Below are positions 39,856 through 49,287 of a DNA stretch of 64,000 nt, piece after piece. Under the pieces are notes generated by a model. It saw nothing but the letters and a program-made list of their open reading frames with translations. It ran no database searches and was not told the origin of the DNA. The DNA is from Methylocella silvestris BL2 (lineage in GTDB: Bacteria > Pseudomonadota > Alphaproteobacteria > Rhizobiales > Beijerinckiaceae), in the NCBI RefSeq assembly GCF_000021745.1, contig NC_011666.1, positions 372,001-436,000 on the forward strand, given 5' to 3'. Each line of letters begins with the position of its first letter. Positions within the stretch are counted from its first letter, which is position 1. Both the position numbers and the translations under genes were made by a program.

Positions 39856-40791
39856 ATGAGGAAGCTCGCGCAGGACGAGGCCACGCAGGCCGCTGAGGCC
39901 GTGGGGGGAACACTCACCCGGGCCGGCCGTCCGCTCGTCGCAATCAGCCTTTGCGCCGACGATTTCGGCATTTCCGCCGGCGTCAATCGAGGCGTGATCG
40001 AAGCGATCGAGGCCGGCCGGCTCAGTGCTACCAGCGCGATGACGACGCGGCCATCCTGGCCAAAGGGCGCCGCCTCGCTGCGGCGCTACGCCGCCCGCGC
40101 CGATGTGGGCCTTCACCTGAACTTGACGCTTGGCTCGCCGCTGAGCTTCATGCCGAAATTCGCTTCCTCCGGCCATTTCCCTGAAATTTCGCGCGTTCTT
40201 GCCGGCGCGCGGCGGGGCCAATTGCCGGAGCGCGAGATCCGCCACGAAATCGCGCGGCAGCTTGATTCTTTCCTCGACCATTTCGGCGCCCTTCCGGATT
40301 TCGTCGATGGGCATCAGCATGTGCAGATCCTGCCGCAGGTGCGGCAATGGCTGTTCGACGAGCTCGATTTGCGCGGGCTCAAGGGCCGCGTCTGGCTGCG
40401 CAACAGCGCCGATCGTCCGACGCGCATCCTGCGGCGCGGGATCGAGCTCAAAAAGGCGCTCGGCGTCGCCTGGCTCGCCGCCGGCTTTGCGCGCGAGGCG
40501 GCGGCGCGCGGCTTTGCAACGAATGAAGGCTTTGCCGGCTTCTCGAAATTTGATCCCTGCTGCGATTACGCCGCCGATTTTGCCGCCTATCTGCGCGCCC
40601 CAGGCCGGCGTCATCTCATCATGTGCCACCCCGGCTATTGCGACGAGGAGCTCGTGCTGGCCGATCCGGTGACGATCACGCGCGAGCGGGAGTTGAATTT
40701 TCTGCTCTCGCCGGCCTTCACCGATATGCTCGAACGCGCTTGCGTGAAGCTGGCGCGTATGGCGCCGCCGCGGATCGAGATCGCTGCGTGA
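39856..40791 (+). CDS. ChbG/HpnK (YdjC-like) family deacetylase
   Basis: A 311-residue carbohydrate deacetylase fold. Metal-binding motifs CADDFGIS, GLHLNLT and DGHQHVQ are present, with HPGYCDEEL near the C-terminus. Family members remove acetyl groups from oligosaccharides or, as HpnK, act in hopanoid assembly. Hopanoid involvement is unsupported here because no other hpn gene adjoins it. The ATG at 39856 is preferred to an earlier in-frame one whose peptide is not family-like. The SDR gene follows after 10 nt. Confidence 0.87.
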   Translation: MRKLAQDEATQAAEAVGGTLTRAGRPLVAISLCADDFGISAGVNRGVIEAIEAGRLSATSAMTTRPSWPKGAASLRRYAARADVGLHLNLTLGSPLSFMPKFASSGHFPEISRVLAGARRGQLPEREIRHEIARQLDSFLDHFGALPDFVDGHQHVQILPQVRQWLFDELDLRGLKGRVWLRNSADRPTRILRRGIELKKALGVAWLAAGFAREAAARGFATNEGFAGFSKFDPCCDYAADFAAYLRAPGRRHLIMCHPGYCDEELVLADPVTITRERELNFLLSPAFTDMLERACVKLARMAPPRIEIAA

Positions 40792-40801
40792 CGGTCTCGC
40801 G

Positions 40802-41566
40802 GTGAAGCGCAAGGACGTCGCTTTTGTCACCGGCGGCAGCTCGGGCATAGGCCGCGCGGTCGCGCTTCGGTTGGCGGGACAAGGTTTTACCGTCGCCGTC
40901 AGCGCGCGGCGGGCCGCCGAGCTGGACGCGGTTGCTGCCGAGCACGGGGGAATCGTCAGCTTTCCGGGCGATGTCGCCGACGGCAAGCGCATGGCTGAGA
41001 TCGTTACGGCGGTCGAAGCCGCGCTCGGCCCGATCACGCTCGCGTTTCTCAATCACGGCGTCTATTTCCCGGCCGAGCGCCAAGGCTTCGACGCAGAGGT
41101 CGTCTGGCGCACATTTGAGGTCAATGTCGGCGGCGTGATCAATTGCCTCGCGCCGCTGCTTGCCGCGATGGAGGCGCGGGGCGGGGGACAGATCGCGATC
41201 ACCGCCTCGCTTGCGGGCTACGGCGGCGTGCCGGGCTCGATGGCCTATGGCGCGAGCAAAGCGGCGTTGATCTATATGGCCGAGGTTCTGCGCATGACCT
41301 ATGAGCCTCGGGGGCTGAAAATCCAGATCGTCAATCCGGGCTTTGTGGAAACGCCGATGACGGATCACGCCAATTTCGACATGCCTTTCCTCATGAGCGC
41401 GCAAAAGGCGGCGGCCATCATCTGCGACGGTTTCGACAAGCGCGGATTTGAAATCGCCTTTCCGCGCCGTCTCGCCCTGTTGTTCAAGGCCGCGCGCTTG
41501 TTGCCCTATCCGCTTCTGTTGCCGCTGATGCGCCGCCTCGCGCGCCGCGCGCGCACGGATCTTTGA
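40802..41566 (+). CDS. Short-chain dehydrogenase/reductase
   Basis: A 254-residue Rossmann enzyme: TGGSSGIGRA dinucleotide motif, catalytic Ser in ITASLAGY and YGASK. The C-terminus has a hydrophobic, basic segment (about 225-254, KAARLLPYPLLLPLMRRLAR), suggesting membrane association as in ketosphinganine reductases. The GTG start is 10 nt after the deacetylase stop, so they form an operon. The substrate is not known; a lipid carbonyl is plausible. Confidence 0.88.
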   Translation: MKRKDVAFVTGGSSGIGRAVALRLAGQGFTVAVSARRAAELDAVAAEHGGIVSFPGDVADGKRMAEIVTAVEAALGPITLAFLNHGVYFPAERQGFDAEVVWRTFEVNVGGVINCLAPLLAAMEARGGGQIAITASLAGYGGVPGSMAYGASKAALIYMAEVLRMTYEPRGLKIQIVNPGFVETPMTDHANFDMPFLMSAQKAAAIICDGFDKRGFEIAFPRRLALLFKAARLLPYPLLLPLMRRLARRARTDL

Positions 41567-41604
41567 CCGAACATTCTGCGTTCGACCTCGCGACATATAC
41601 GCCT

Positions 41605-41636
41605 GTCCCGGTCGCCTGCGGGACGCCAGCGTTTTT
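41605..41636 (+). terminator. Weak terminator-like hairpin after the SDR gene
   Basis: GTCCCG (41605-41610) and CGGGAC (41619-41624) form a 6-bp stem with an 8-nt loop, followed 7 nt later by TTTTT. The distance to the T-run makes this a weak call. Confidence 0.3.
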
Positions 41637-41737
41637 CGCCTTGCCCGCAGCAACCTTCCGTTACCTTCAACGTTGCGACCACAATATCAACAATGGTCGG
41701 CTACTTTAGCCATTTCTCGACTTCGAAGGACGACGGT

Positions 41738-42487
41738 ATGTTCATTCATCGCAAGGAACTGATCCAGCCGGTTAGCGTTGGCAAGCCTGACGCCCGATTT
41801 GGCGTCTTCCTCCTTGAGCAATTCGGCGGGGCCACAGGCGAACTCACAGCCGCGCTGCAATATTGGGTGCAGTCGTTTCATGTCGAAGACGCCGGCATTC
41901 GCGACATGCTTCAGGATATTGCGATCGAAGAGTTCAGCCATCTCGAAATGGTTGGCAAGCTCATCGCGCAACATACCAGCAAGCTCGATCAAACGGACGT
42001 CTATGACGCGCCCTTGTTCAAGCTGAAAGGCGGCGGCCCCCATTTTCTAGATAGCCAAGGAAGCTGCTGGACGGCGTCTTACATTCAGGAGGGCGGCAAT
42101 GTGGTGCGTGATCTTCGCGCCAATATTTCGGCGGAAGCCGGCGCGCGGCAGACCTATGAGGCGCTGATCAACGCATGTGACGACGAGGGCACAAAGAAAA
42201 CCCTGGTTCACCTTCTCACCCGTGAGATCACCCACGCCAACATGTTCATGAAGGCGCTCGATTCCATCGGCAAGCTCGACGATCCATTCTTTGGCAACAT
42301 ACAACCAGACGACACCGTCAAGCTCGTCTTCAATCTGTCGCAAGGCGAAGACGCACGCGGCCCGTGGAACGAGGAGCCCAACTTTAAGTATATTTCGGAT
42401 CCGCAACCGGCAGGCGGAATGCCGGCGGCGCCGATCAATCCGGATGATGAAAAAACCTCAAAGATAAAGAAAAAGGCCCGCGCCTAG
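41738..42487 (+). CDS. Manganese catalase family protein
   Basis: A 249-residue ferritin-like di-Mn catalase that disproportionates H2O2 in the cytoplasm. Metal-site Glu/His residues sit in LLEQFGGATGE, IAIEEFSHLEMVG, EAGARQTYEAL and LLTREITHANMF. The C-terminal tail is long and flexible and ends with a basic KIKKKARA stretch. AAGGA lies about 8 nt before the ATG at 41738, so the longer frame was not used. It stands alone, upstream of the photolyase (convergent). Confidence 0.92.
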   Translation: MFIHRKELIQPVSVGKPDARFGVFLLEQFGGATGELTAALQYWVQSFHVEDAGIRDMLQDIAIEEFSHLEMVGKLIAQHTSKLDQTDVYDAPLFKLKGGGPHFLDSQGSCWTASYIQEGGNVVRDLRANISAEAGARQTYEALINACDDEGTKKTLVHLLTREITHANMFMKALDSIGKLDDPFFGNIQPDDTVKLVFNLSQGEDARGPWNEEPNFKYISDPQPAGGMPAAPINPDDEKTSKIKKKARA

Positions 42488-42571
42488 CTGGCTCTGACGG
42501 AAAGCCGCCGACGGACTCTGTTGTCTGTCGGCGGCGAGGCCGAGCCACGCGCGGCCATTGCGTCAACTGTG

Positions 42572-44032
42572 TCAACCCTTAACCTTTTCAAACGCCGCCA
42601 ACGCCCGCGCGCGGCCTTCGGCAAGATCGACGATGGGCCGCGGGTAATTTTTACCTAGCTCTACTCCAGCCCCGCGCAACAGGGCCGGCGGCGCTGCGAA
42701 GGGTTTGTGAATCCATTTATTCGGCAGTTTCGCCAGCTCTGGAATCCAGCGGCGTACATAGTCGCCGGCCGCGTCGAACTTTTCGCCCTGAAGCACAGGA
42801 TTGAAGATCCGGAAATAGGGCGCGGCGTCTGCGCCCGATCCCGCGACCCATTGCCAGTTCATCGGATTATTGGCGGGGTCGGCGTCGCAGAGCGTGTCCC
42901 AGAACCAGTTCTCGCCAATGCGCCAGTCGATCAACAGATGCTTGATGAGGAAAGAGGCCACAACCATGCGCACGCGGTTGTGCATATAGCCCGTGGCCCA
43001 GAGTTCGCGCATGCCGGCGTCGATAAGGGGATAGCCAGTCTCGCCGCGCTGCCAGGCGGAGAGCTCTCGCGGCGCCGGTTCGCGCCACGGCATTTTATCA
43101 AAGCGGCGCTGGATATTTTGGCGCGCCGCGTCGGGATGATAAAACGACAGATGGTAGTTGAACTCGCGCCATCCGAGTTCGGCAAGAAATTTTACGCCGC
43201 CTTTTTGGGCTGCATTGTCCCAGGCTGTTCGGACCGCTGCAAAAATCTGGCGCGGGCCGATCTCGCCAAAACGCAGATGCGGCGACAGCCGCGAGACCGC
43301 GTCCGCACTGGGCCTATTTCGCTCAAGCGAGTAAGACGCAATCTCGCCCTCCAGAAAAGCCTTAAGCCGTTCCTGCGCGCCATTTTCTCCCGGCCTCCAC
43401 GCTGCGCGCAAGCCGCCGGCCCAATCGGGCTTTTCCGGCAACAGGGCAAGCGCTTCAATGCTCGTTGTTCGCAGCGCCCCGCGCGGAATGGGCGCGGCCG
43501 GAAGACGGTCCGGCGCGGGGAGCGGCTCGCCGACTTGCGCCGCCGCGCTCGCCGCTCGCCAATAGGGCGTATAAACCGCAAAACCATGGCCGTCGCCGCG
43601 CGTAATGTCCCAGGGCTCGTGCAGCAGATGCCCATTAAAGCTCTTCGCCTCGACGCCGGAGGTTTTGAACTGCGCCTTCAATGCCGCGTCGACCGCCATT
43701 TCCGGACCGCCGTATCGGCGCGTCCAGCAAATGATGCGCGCCCCGGCCGCCTCGGCCAGCGCGGGCAGGATTCTTCGCGCCTCGCCGCAAAAAAGATCCA
43801 GCCGGCCGCCTTTCGCCGCGATGTCCTGTCCGAGCGCCTGCAGCGAATGATGCAGCCACCAGCGCGCGGCGCCCCCCAGGGGACGAAAGCCGGCCGTCCC
43901 ATCTTCCAGAATATAGACGCAGAGAAGCGGACCGCCGGTCGAAAGGGCCGCCGCCAGCGCCTCATTGTCGGCCAGCCGCAAATCGTCGCGGAACCAGACA
44001 ATCGCAGTGTTTTGTGTTTTTGGCGCGGCCAT
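42572..44032 (-). CDS. phrB: Deoxyribodipyrimidine photolyase
   Basis: A 486-residue FAD enzyme repairing cyclobutane dimers with light. The N-terminal antenna domain begins [18 protein letters not shown]. The FAD domain shows [50 protein letters not shown] and [20 protein letters not shown], all typical of class I CPD photolyases. The ATG at 44032 (after GGGGACCC) gives the usual length; an ATG at 44083 is possible. It is divergent from guaA over 124 nt. Confidence 0.94.
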   Translation of the reverse strand: MAAPKTQNTAIVWFRDDLRLADNEALAAALSTGGPLLCVYILEDGTAGFRPLGGAARWWLHHSLQALGQDIAAKGGRLDLFCGEARRILPALAEAAGARIICWTRRYGGPEMAVDAALKAQFKTSGVEAKSFNGHLLHEPWDITRGDGHGFAVYTPYWRAASAAAQVGEPLPAPDRLPAAPIPRGALRTTSIEALALLPEKPDWAGGLRAAWRPGENGAQERLKAFLEGEIASYSLERNRPSADAVSRLSPHLRFGEIGPRQIFAAVRTAWDNAAQKGGVKFLAELGWREFNYHLSFYHPDAARQNIQRRFDKMPWREPAPRELSAWQRGETGYPLIDAGMRELWATGYMHNRVRMVVASFLIKHLLIDWRIGENWFWDTLCDADPANNPMNWQWVAGSGADAAPYFRIFNPVLQGEKFDAAGDYVRRWIPELAKLPNKWIHKPFAAPPALLRGAGVELGKNYPRPIVDLAEGRARALAAFEKVKG

Positions 44033-44156
44033 GGGTCCCCTTGATCGCGCTTCAACCGGCGCCCAGCGGTATGGTTTCATCACGCACTACGCCGCGCGCG
44101 CTTGCGCCCCAACGCCTGATCGCCTAATCGAGCTTTTTGCCGCAAGAGGTCGCCGC

Positions 44157-45761
44157 ATGGCTGAGGACAAGCTCTATGAGACGATCGTCAGACGCCATGA
44201 CAAGGTCCTGATCGTCGATTTCGGATCGCAGGTCACCCAGCTGATCGCGCGCCGCGTGCGCGAGGCCGGCGTCTATTGCGAGATTGCGCCGTTTCAGGCG
44301 GCCGAAAAGGCCTTCAATGCGCTGAACCCCAAGGCTGTTATCCTCTCGGGCGGCCCCCGATCCGTATTGGAGCCAGATTCGCCGCGCGCGCCCAAAACTC
44401 TATTCGAGTCCGGTGTGCCCATTCTTGGCATCTGCTACGGCGAGCAGGTCATGGCCGAGCAGCTTGGCGGCACGGTTATCGCCGGACATAGTCACAGCCG
44501 CGAATTCGGCCGCGCCGAAGTCGAGATTTTGCGCGAAAGCGCCCTGTTCGACGGCGTCTGGGGGCGCGGCAAAAGCTATCCGGTCTGGATGAGCCATGGC
44601 GATGCAGTCAGCGAGCTGCCGGAAGGCTTTGTCCCCATCGCGACCTCGCCGAGCGCGCCGCTTGCCGCCATCGCCGACGAGGCGCGGAGATTTTTCGGCG
44701 TGCAGTTCCATCTCGAAGTCGCCCACACGCCCGACGGCGCAAAACTCATTTCCAATTTCGTGCATAAGGTCGCCGGGCTCAGCGCCGATTGGACCATGGG
44801 CGCCTTCCGGCAGGAGGCGATCGCCGCGATCCGCGCGCAAGTCGGCTCGGGGCGCGTGCTGTGCGGCCTTTCCGGCGGCGTCGATTCGGCGGTGGCGGCG
44901 TTGCTCATTTTCGAGGCGATCGGCGAACGGCTGACTTGCGTCTTCGTCGATCACGGCCTGCTGCGGCAGGGCGAGGCCGAAGAGGTCGTGACCCTGTTTC
45001 GCGGCCATTACAATATTCCGCTGCATCACGTCGAGGCGAAGGCGCTGTTTCTCGGGGCCCTGACCGGCGTCCGCGATCCGGAGGAAAAGCGCAAGATCAT
45101 CGGGCGTCTTTTCATCACCGCTTTCGAGGCGGAGGCGAAAAAGATCGCCGCCGACGGCCGCGGCGCCCCGGAATTTTTGGCGCAGGGAACGCTCTACCCG
45201 GATGTGATCGAAAGCGTCTCGTTCAGCGGCGGACCTTCGGTCACCATCAAGTCGCATCACAATGTCGGCGGCTTGCCCGAACGCATGAATATGAAGCTGG
45301 TCGAGCCGCTGCGCGAGCTGTTCAAGGATGAAGTGCGCGCGCTTGGCCGCGAGCTCGGTCTGCCGGAAGCCTTTGTCGGGCGCCATCCCTTCCCGGGGCC
45401 GGGGCTGGCGATCCGCTGCCCAGGCGGAATCACGCCGGAAAAGCTCGAAATCTTGCGCCAGGCCGACGCCATCTATCTCGATGAAATCCGCAAGGCCGGA
45501 TTATATGACGAGATCTGGCAGGCCTTCGCCGTGCTGCTGCCCGTGCAGACGGTCGGCGTGATGGGCGACGGTCGCACCTATGAATTCGTCTGCGCCCTGC
45601 GGGCGGTCACCTCGGTCGATGGCATGACGGCCGATTTCTACCCCTTCGGCATGGGATTTCTCGGTCGGGCCGCGACACGGATCGTCAACGAAGTCAAAGG
45701 CGTCAACAGGGTTGTCTACGACATAACGTCAAAGCCGCCTGGCACGATCGAGTGGGAATAG
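44157..45761 (+). CDS. guaA: GMP synthase (glutamine-hydrolysing)
   Basis: A 534-residue two-domain enzyme converting XMP to GMP. The class I amidotransferase domain has nucleophile C93 (GICYGEQ) and the His/Glu in [11 protein letters not shown]. The ATP-pyrophosphatase domain carries the P-loop SGGVDSAV, and the C-terminal dimerisation domain ends [15 protein letters not shown] lies 7 nt before the ATG at 44157. It marks the left border of the accessory block. Confidence 0.97.
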   Translation: MAEDKLYETIVRRHDKVLIVDFGSQVTQLIARRVREAGVYCEIAPFQAAEKAFNALNPKAVILSGGPRSVLEPDSPRAPKTLFESGVPILGICYGEQVMAEQLGGTVIAGHSHSREFGRAEVEILRESALFDGVWGRGKSYPVWMSHGDAVSELPEGFVPIATSPSAPLAAIADEARRFFGVQFHLEVAHTPDGAKLISNFVHKVAGLSADWTMGAFRQEAIAAIRAQVGSGRVLCGLSGGVDSAVAALLIFEAIGERLTCVFVDHGLLRQGEAEEVVTLFRGHYNIPLHHVEAKALFLGALTGVRDPEEKRKIIGRLFITAFEAEAKKIAADGRGAPEFLAQGTLYPDVIESVSFSGGPSVTIKSHHNVGGLPERMNMKLVEPLRELFKDEVRALGRELGLPEAFVGRHPFPGPGLAIRCPGGITPEKLEILRQADAIYLDEIRKAGLYDEIWQAFAVLLPVQTVGVMGDGRTYEFVCALRAVTSVDGMTADFYPFGMGFLGRAATRIVNEVKGVNRVVYDITSKPPGTIEWE

Positions 45762-45817
45762 CCCTCGCCCCGCGGCCACACGCAACAAGAACAACGCACA
45801 GGGCGTCGCCTTTCGGT

Positions 45818-46072
45818 TTAGAGTATAATATTTCCGCGTGGATTGTCGTCTTCCGCGCTGACCTCCAGGACACCTTCGTCGATGAGTTTCTTCAGCCGAC
45901 TGGAATGGATGTTCTTTGCCAACCCGAGGCTCTTCTGGAGCTGATTGAACCGACGCTTGTCCTTGAAGACATCCCGAAGGTTCAAAAGAGACCACCAGCT
46001 TCCGATCGCGGATAATGCTCGGGCAACGCCGCAATCTGCGGTGCTGAGATCAGTTCTTTTTCGTTTCCTCGC
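45818..46072 (-). pseudogene. Truncated HxlR-family regulator
   Basis: Read leftward, the frame encodes RKRTDLSTADCGVARALSAI, then GSWWSLLNLRDVFKDKRRFN, then QKSLGLAKNIHSSRLKKLID, and stops at 45818. This is the HxlR winged-helix core, clearly paralogous to the intact regulator at 48715-49167. It lacks the C-terminal third (HLYVLTPKGQQ and beyond). The codon aligned with the TTG start of the intact gene reads AGG, so no start is left. It probably makes no functional repressor. Confidence 0.85.
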
Positions 46073-46092
46073 CGCCCCGCTCCGCCAAAATA

Positions 46093-46146
46093 GGTTGCAA
46101 AGTTAAACCTAATGTCCTAGTCTGTCCAAGGGTTGTAAAATTAAAC
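46093..46146. promoter_or_regulatory. Tandem HxlR operator-like repeats, locus 1
   Basis: GGTTGCAAAGTTAAAC (46093-46108) and GGTTGTAAAATTAAAC (46131-46146) are direct repeats 38 bp apart, start to start. They lie between the HxlR fragment and the old-yellow-enzyme fragment. The same motif pair with identical spacing lies at 49196-49249. Confidence 0.75.
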
Positions 46147-46177
46147 CGTATGGCCAGTTTCTAGAGACCCAAAAGAA

Positions 46178-46387
46178 ATGCCCTCGTCGCCTTTATTTCG
46201 ACCCCTCAAAGCGGGTTCTGTGGTGCTGGAGCGCTCGATCGGTATAGCGCCGCCAACGCGGATGCGCGCCTTCCAACTCGGCGTCGCGCACGTCCCGCGG
46301 CGGGGAATCGTCGGCTTACCGATCGCCAACCGCTCTCATCATTTGATCGAACCTGCAAATTCATCGGATTTAGGAAAACAGCGATGA
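46178..46387 (+). pseudogene. Old-yellow-enzyme (NemA-like) N-terminal fragment
   Basis: The 69-codon frame starts MPSSPLFRPLKAGSVVLERS and continues IGIAPPTRMRA, matching the N-terminus of FMN-dependent ene-reductases (xPLFxPLxxGxxxLxNRxxMAPLTRxRA). After about residue 34 the similarity is lost. The rest of the enzyme (over 300 residues) is missing. It lies 32 nt downstream of the second operator-like repeat, so the original unit was probably an HxlR-controlled ene-reductase. Confidence 0.7.
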
Positions 46388-46633
46388 ACTCAACAATGCT
46401 GCACCGATCGTGCCGCCAACGGCTGGGCCACCACCATGGTTTGCAATGCTCGCAGAAGACGCAACCCTGGAGGCAACCGTTCTGAAGCAGCCGATCGAAG
46501 GCTGAGACAACATCATTTCCTTGATCAAACAGGCTATCCCTCTCTCGCCGCGAGGGAACTGCTGGCGGGCATAAATAACGAAGGGCTACACAAAGCGATA
46601 ATGCAACAACGGGAGTTATTTCTCAATAATTAG
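46386..46633 (+). pseudogene. SnoaL-like (NTF2-fold) fragment and unidentified remnant
   Basis: The frame from 46386 reads WFAMLAEDATLEATVLKQPI followed by EG, a TGA (46503-46505), then DNIISLIKQAIPL. This looks like a SnoaL/NTF2-type domain in which an Arg codon became a stop. Past about 46545 the frame is lost. A second frame ends YPSLAARELLAGINNEGLHK just before 46633, which I could not identify. The segment is relatively AT-rich and lies immediately before the intact SDR gene. Confidence 0.5.
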
Positions 46634-46677
46634 CACATCGCTTCCATTAAAGCTCGTAACACCGAGAAGGATTACCG

Positions 46678-47475
46678 ATGTCACGTTCGTCTCTAGGTAC
46701 TGCTCTTGTCACCGGCGCCTCGTCAGGCATCGGAGCTACTTATGCCGATCGCCTTGCAAAGCGTGGCTATGATCTGCTGTTGGTCGCCCGCGATGCTGCC
46801 CGCCTGAATACCTTGGCTGAGAAGCTCGCCGCCACTTATGGCATCAAGGCTGAGGCGCTGCAGGCTGATCTGACGAATAGGGGCGAGGTACGCAAAGTCG
46901 AAAAACGTCTGCGAGAAGACGACGCGATCACGCTCCTCGTGAACAATGCCGGTATCTCCTCCAGAACCACCATACTTGAGGGCGACATTGACTATCTCGA
47001 CACAATGATTGAACTCAACGTCGTCGCCGTAAACCGCCTTTGCGTTGCTGCCGCTCAGACGTTCGCCAAGCGGGGCAGGGGTGGCATCATCAACATCGCG
47101 TCCGTCACCGCGCTGCTAGCTGAACGCTTCCATGGGGTTTACAGCGGCACCAAAGCTTTCGTCCTCAACCTGACGCAGGCGATCAATACGGAAGTCGCCG
47201 GCAAGGGCGTCAAGGTTCAGGCCGTCCTGCCTGGTCTGACCCGAACCGAGATTTTCGAGCGAAGCGGCCGTTCTATCGACGATTTCCCGCCGTCGATGGT
47301 GATGGATGCGGGCGACATGGTGGACGCCTCGCTCGCCGGCTTCGACCAAGGGGAACTTGTCACCATCCCGTCGTTGCCCAATGCGGCCGACTGGAGCGCC
47401 TTCGATGCCGCCCGTACAGCGCTGGCGCCCAACCTGTCGCATAACGTGCCGGCGCCGCGCTACGGCGTCTCTTGA
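46678..47475 (+). CDS. Short-chain dehydrogenase/reductase
   Basis: A 265-residue classical SDR: TGASSGIGATYA, NNAGIS, catalytic Ser in NIASVTAL, YSGTK with Tyr/Lys. GAGAAGG precedes the ATG. The C-terminus deviates from typical fatty-acyl reductases and ends PAPRYGVS. It is the first intact gene right of the fragment zone and is followed by a strong hairpin. The substrate is unknown; the surrounding electrophile-type regulators suggest a reactive carbonyl or quinone. Confidence 0.88.
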   Translation: MSRSSLGTALVTGASSGIGATYADRLAKRGYDLLLVARDAARLNTLAEKLAATYGIKAEALQADLTNRGEVRKVEKRLREDDAITLLVNNAGISSRTTILEGDIDYLDTMIELNVVAVNRLCVAAAQTFAKRGRGGIINIASVTALLAERFHGVYSGTKAFVLNLTQAINTEVAGKGVKVQAVLPGLTRTEIFERSGRSIDDFPPSMVMDAGDMVDASLAGFDQGELVTIPSLPNAADWSAFDAARTALAPNLSHNVPAPRYGVS

Positions 47476-47492
47476 CGGTGATCAAGAAGGTT

Positions 47493-47517
47493 GGGCTGCG
47501 TTAAGCCAACGCAGCCC
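47493..47517 (+). terminator. Strong 10-bp hairpin after the SDR gene
   Basis: GGGCTGCGTT (47493-47502) pairs perfectly with AACGCAGCCC (47508-47517) over a 5-nt loop, 18 nt after the SDR stop. There is no T-run, so termination may be partial or Rho-assisted. Confidence 0.55.
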
Positions 47518-47696
47518 AGCATAGGTCGGGGTACCGTCACGATCATGCCGCGAAGCAGTGGCGACAGAGCGACAACGGCGACGTAATCAAGCAGCTTGAT
47601 TTCCGACAGCGTTGCGAGATCGTGATTCTAACCCAGAAGCACACTCCGGCAGGCAACCCTCTACCATGAGCGCTACAATTGGGATGCCGGCGCGGT

Positions 47697-48722
47697 TCAG
47701 CGCCCGGTATCATCCACGGCGACGATCAGCTTGCCGAAATTCTTTCCCTCCAGCATTCCGATGAACGCTGCCGGCGCGTTGGCGAGGCCTTGAACGATAT
47801 CCTCTCGGAAGCGAACGCGGCCGTCGTTGATCCAGGCGCCGACCTCATCGAGAAAGGCAGGACGCTGATCCCAGAACTCGCGAACAATGAAGCCTCGGAG
47901 GGTCAGGCTTCGCGAAAGCGCCGTGCGCATCGTTGCGGGAAGGCGGTCCACCCCGGTCCCTGGCGCATTATATTCGGCGACAAGACCGCAAAGGGGGACG
48001 CGGGCGAACTCGTTCAGGAGCGGTAGGACAGCCTGCCAGACCGCGCCGCCCACAAGCTCGAAATAGATGTCGATCCCGCGTGGGCACGCAGCGGCCAGAT
48101 CGTCCGCGAAGGTCGGCGATCGATGGTCGATCGCGGCATCGAAACCAAGCGTGTCCAGGGCATAGGCGCATTTGTCCGGACCGCCGGCGACGCCGACAGC
48201 CCGCGCGCCCTTGATCCTGGCGATCTGCCCCACCAGGGAGCCCACCGGGCCGGTCGCCGCAGCCACGACAACGGTCTCGCCCGGCCGAGGCTTGCCGATC
48301 TCCAACAGGCCGGCAAAGGCGGTAAGGCCGGGCATCCCGAGGACGCCGAGCGCCGTCGTGATCGGCTGGAATCGTCCGTCGAGCTTGGTCAGTCCGGCGC
48401 CATCGGAAATGCTGTGGGTGACCCAACCCAGACGCCCGGCGACATTCTCGCCGACCTGAAAGTCGGGACGCCGGGATTGCACGACGCGTGCGACGATCTC
48501 GCCTTCCATGACGCCGCCAACGGGCGTCGGCGGCGAGTAGGACTTCCGATCGTCCATCCTGCCGCGCATATAGGGGTCGAGCGAGAGGTAGTGGGTCTGC
48601 AGCAGGACCTCGCCGTCCCGGATCGCAGGCAGCGGCAGCCGTTCCAGCCGAAAGTCTGTCGGGCGGGGAGTCCCTTGCGGCCTTGCTGCAAGAACGATTC
48701 GTTCACTGGTCACTTCACTCAT
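47697..48722 (-). CDS. CurA/LTB4DH-type NADP-dependent ene-reductase
   Basis: A 341-residue zinc-independent medium-chain reductase. LSLDPYMRGRMDD, the NADP-binding AAATGPVGSLVGQIARIKGA and YFELVGG are hallmarks of the leukotriene B4 12-hydroxydehydrogenase and CurA group, which reduces activated C=C bonds. The start overlaps the stop of the upstream HxlR gene by 8 nt (ATGAGTGA), so the two are co-translated. It is likely induced by its electrophilic substrate through HxlR. Confidence 0.92.
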   Translation of the reverse strand: MSEVTSERIVLAARPQGTPRPTDFRLERLPLPAIRDGEVLLQTHYLSLDPYMRGRMDDRKSYSPPTPVGGVMEGEIVARVVQSRRPDFQVGENVAGRLGWVTHSISDGAGLTKLDGRFQPITTALGVLGMPGLTAFAGLLEIGKPRPGETVVVAAATGPVGSLVGQIARIKGARAVGVAGGPDKCAYALDTLGFDAAIDHRSPTFADDLAAACPRGIDIYFELVGGAVWQAVLPLLNEFARVPLCGLVAEYNAPGTGVDRLPATMRTALSRSLTLRGFIVREFWDQRPAFLDEVGAWINDGRVRFREDIVQGLANAPAAFIGMLEGKNFGKLIVAVDDTGR

Positions 48723-49167
48723 GTCTCGCCTTCACACGAAAATCCTGGAGACCAAGAATCCGTCCGTCCTGCGCCGCAAGCTGGAGCTTGGTGAGCGGTT
48801 GCCGGTTCAGAGTGTCGACCATCCTGTATTTCAGCTCGCCGGGCGCGAAGCAGTTTTCTTCGCCCCACTGCCAAAGGGCGACCAGGATCACCCCGAGTTG
48901 CTGTCCCTTGGGCGTGAGAACGTAGAGATGGCTCAGCGCCGAGTCCGGGTCCGGCTGGACCGTGAATATGCCTTCCTCGACCAGCTTTCTGAGACGCACC
49001 GACAGGATGTTCTTCGCCAGGCCGAGATTCTTCTGAAACTCGGAAAACCGCCGGCGGCCACTAAAGGCGTCGCGGACGATGAGAAGCGACCACCAATCGC
49101 CGACGACTTGGAGGGCGCGCGCGATGCCGCAACCGGACTTCCCAACATCGGTTCGCTTGCCCTTCAA
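48715..49167 (-). CDS. HxlR family transcriptional regulator
   Basis: A 150-residue winged-helix regulator: CGIARALQVVGDWWSLLIVR, RRFSEFQKNLGLAKNILSVR, then HLYVLTPKGQQLG. C13 in GKSGCGIARAL lies where YodB-type HxlR proteins carry their redox-sensing Cys, so thiol sensing is plausible. The TTG start has GGAG 6 nt upstream. Paired operator-like repeats lie 29 and 67 nt upstream. It forms an operon with the CurA-like gene and should control it and the divergent gene at 49288. Confidence 0.9.
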   Translation of the reverse strand: MKGKRTDVGKSGCGIARALQVVGDWWSLLIVRDAFSGRRRFSEFQKNLGLAKNILSVRLRKLVEEGIFTVQPDPDSALSHLYVLTPKGQQLGVILVALWQWGEENCFAPGELKYRMVDTLNRQPLTKLQLAAQDGRILGLQDFRVKARHE

Positions 49168-49195
49168 TTATTTCTCCTACGTCGCCGCGAATATC

Positions 49196-49249
49196 GGTTG
49201 CGAAATTAAACTAAGCGAGTGTAATTGTCGATAGGTTGCAAAATTAAAC
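49196..49249. promoter_or_regulatory. Tandem HxlR operator-like repeats, locus 2
   Basis: GGTTGCGAAATTAAAC (49196-49211) and GGTTGCAAAATTAAAC (49234-49249) are direct repeats 38 bp apart between two divergent genes. The pair matches that at 46093-46146 in sequence and spacing. Confidence 0.8.
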
Positions 49250-49287
49250 TTTATGCCGCGGAGTCGGCGCGATCGGAGACGCGGAGA

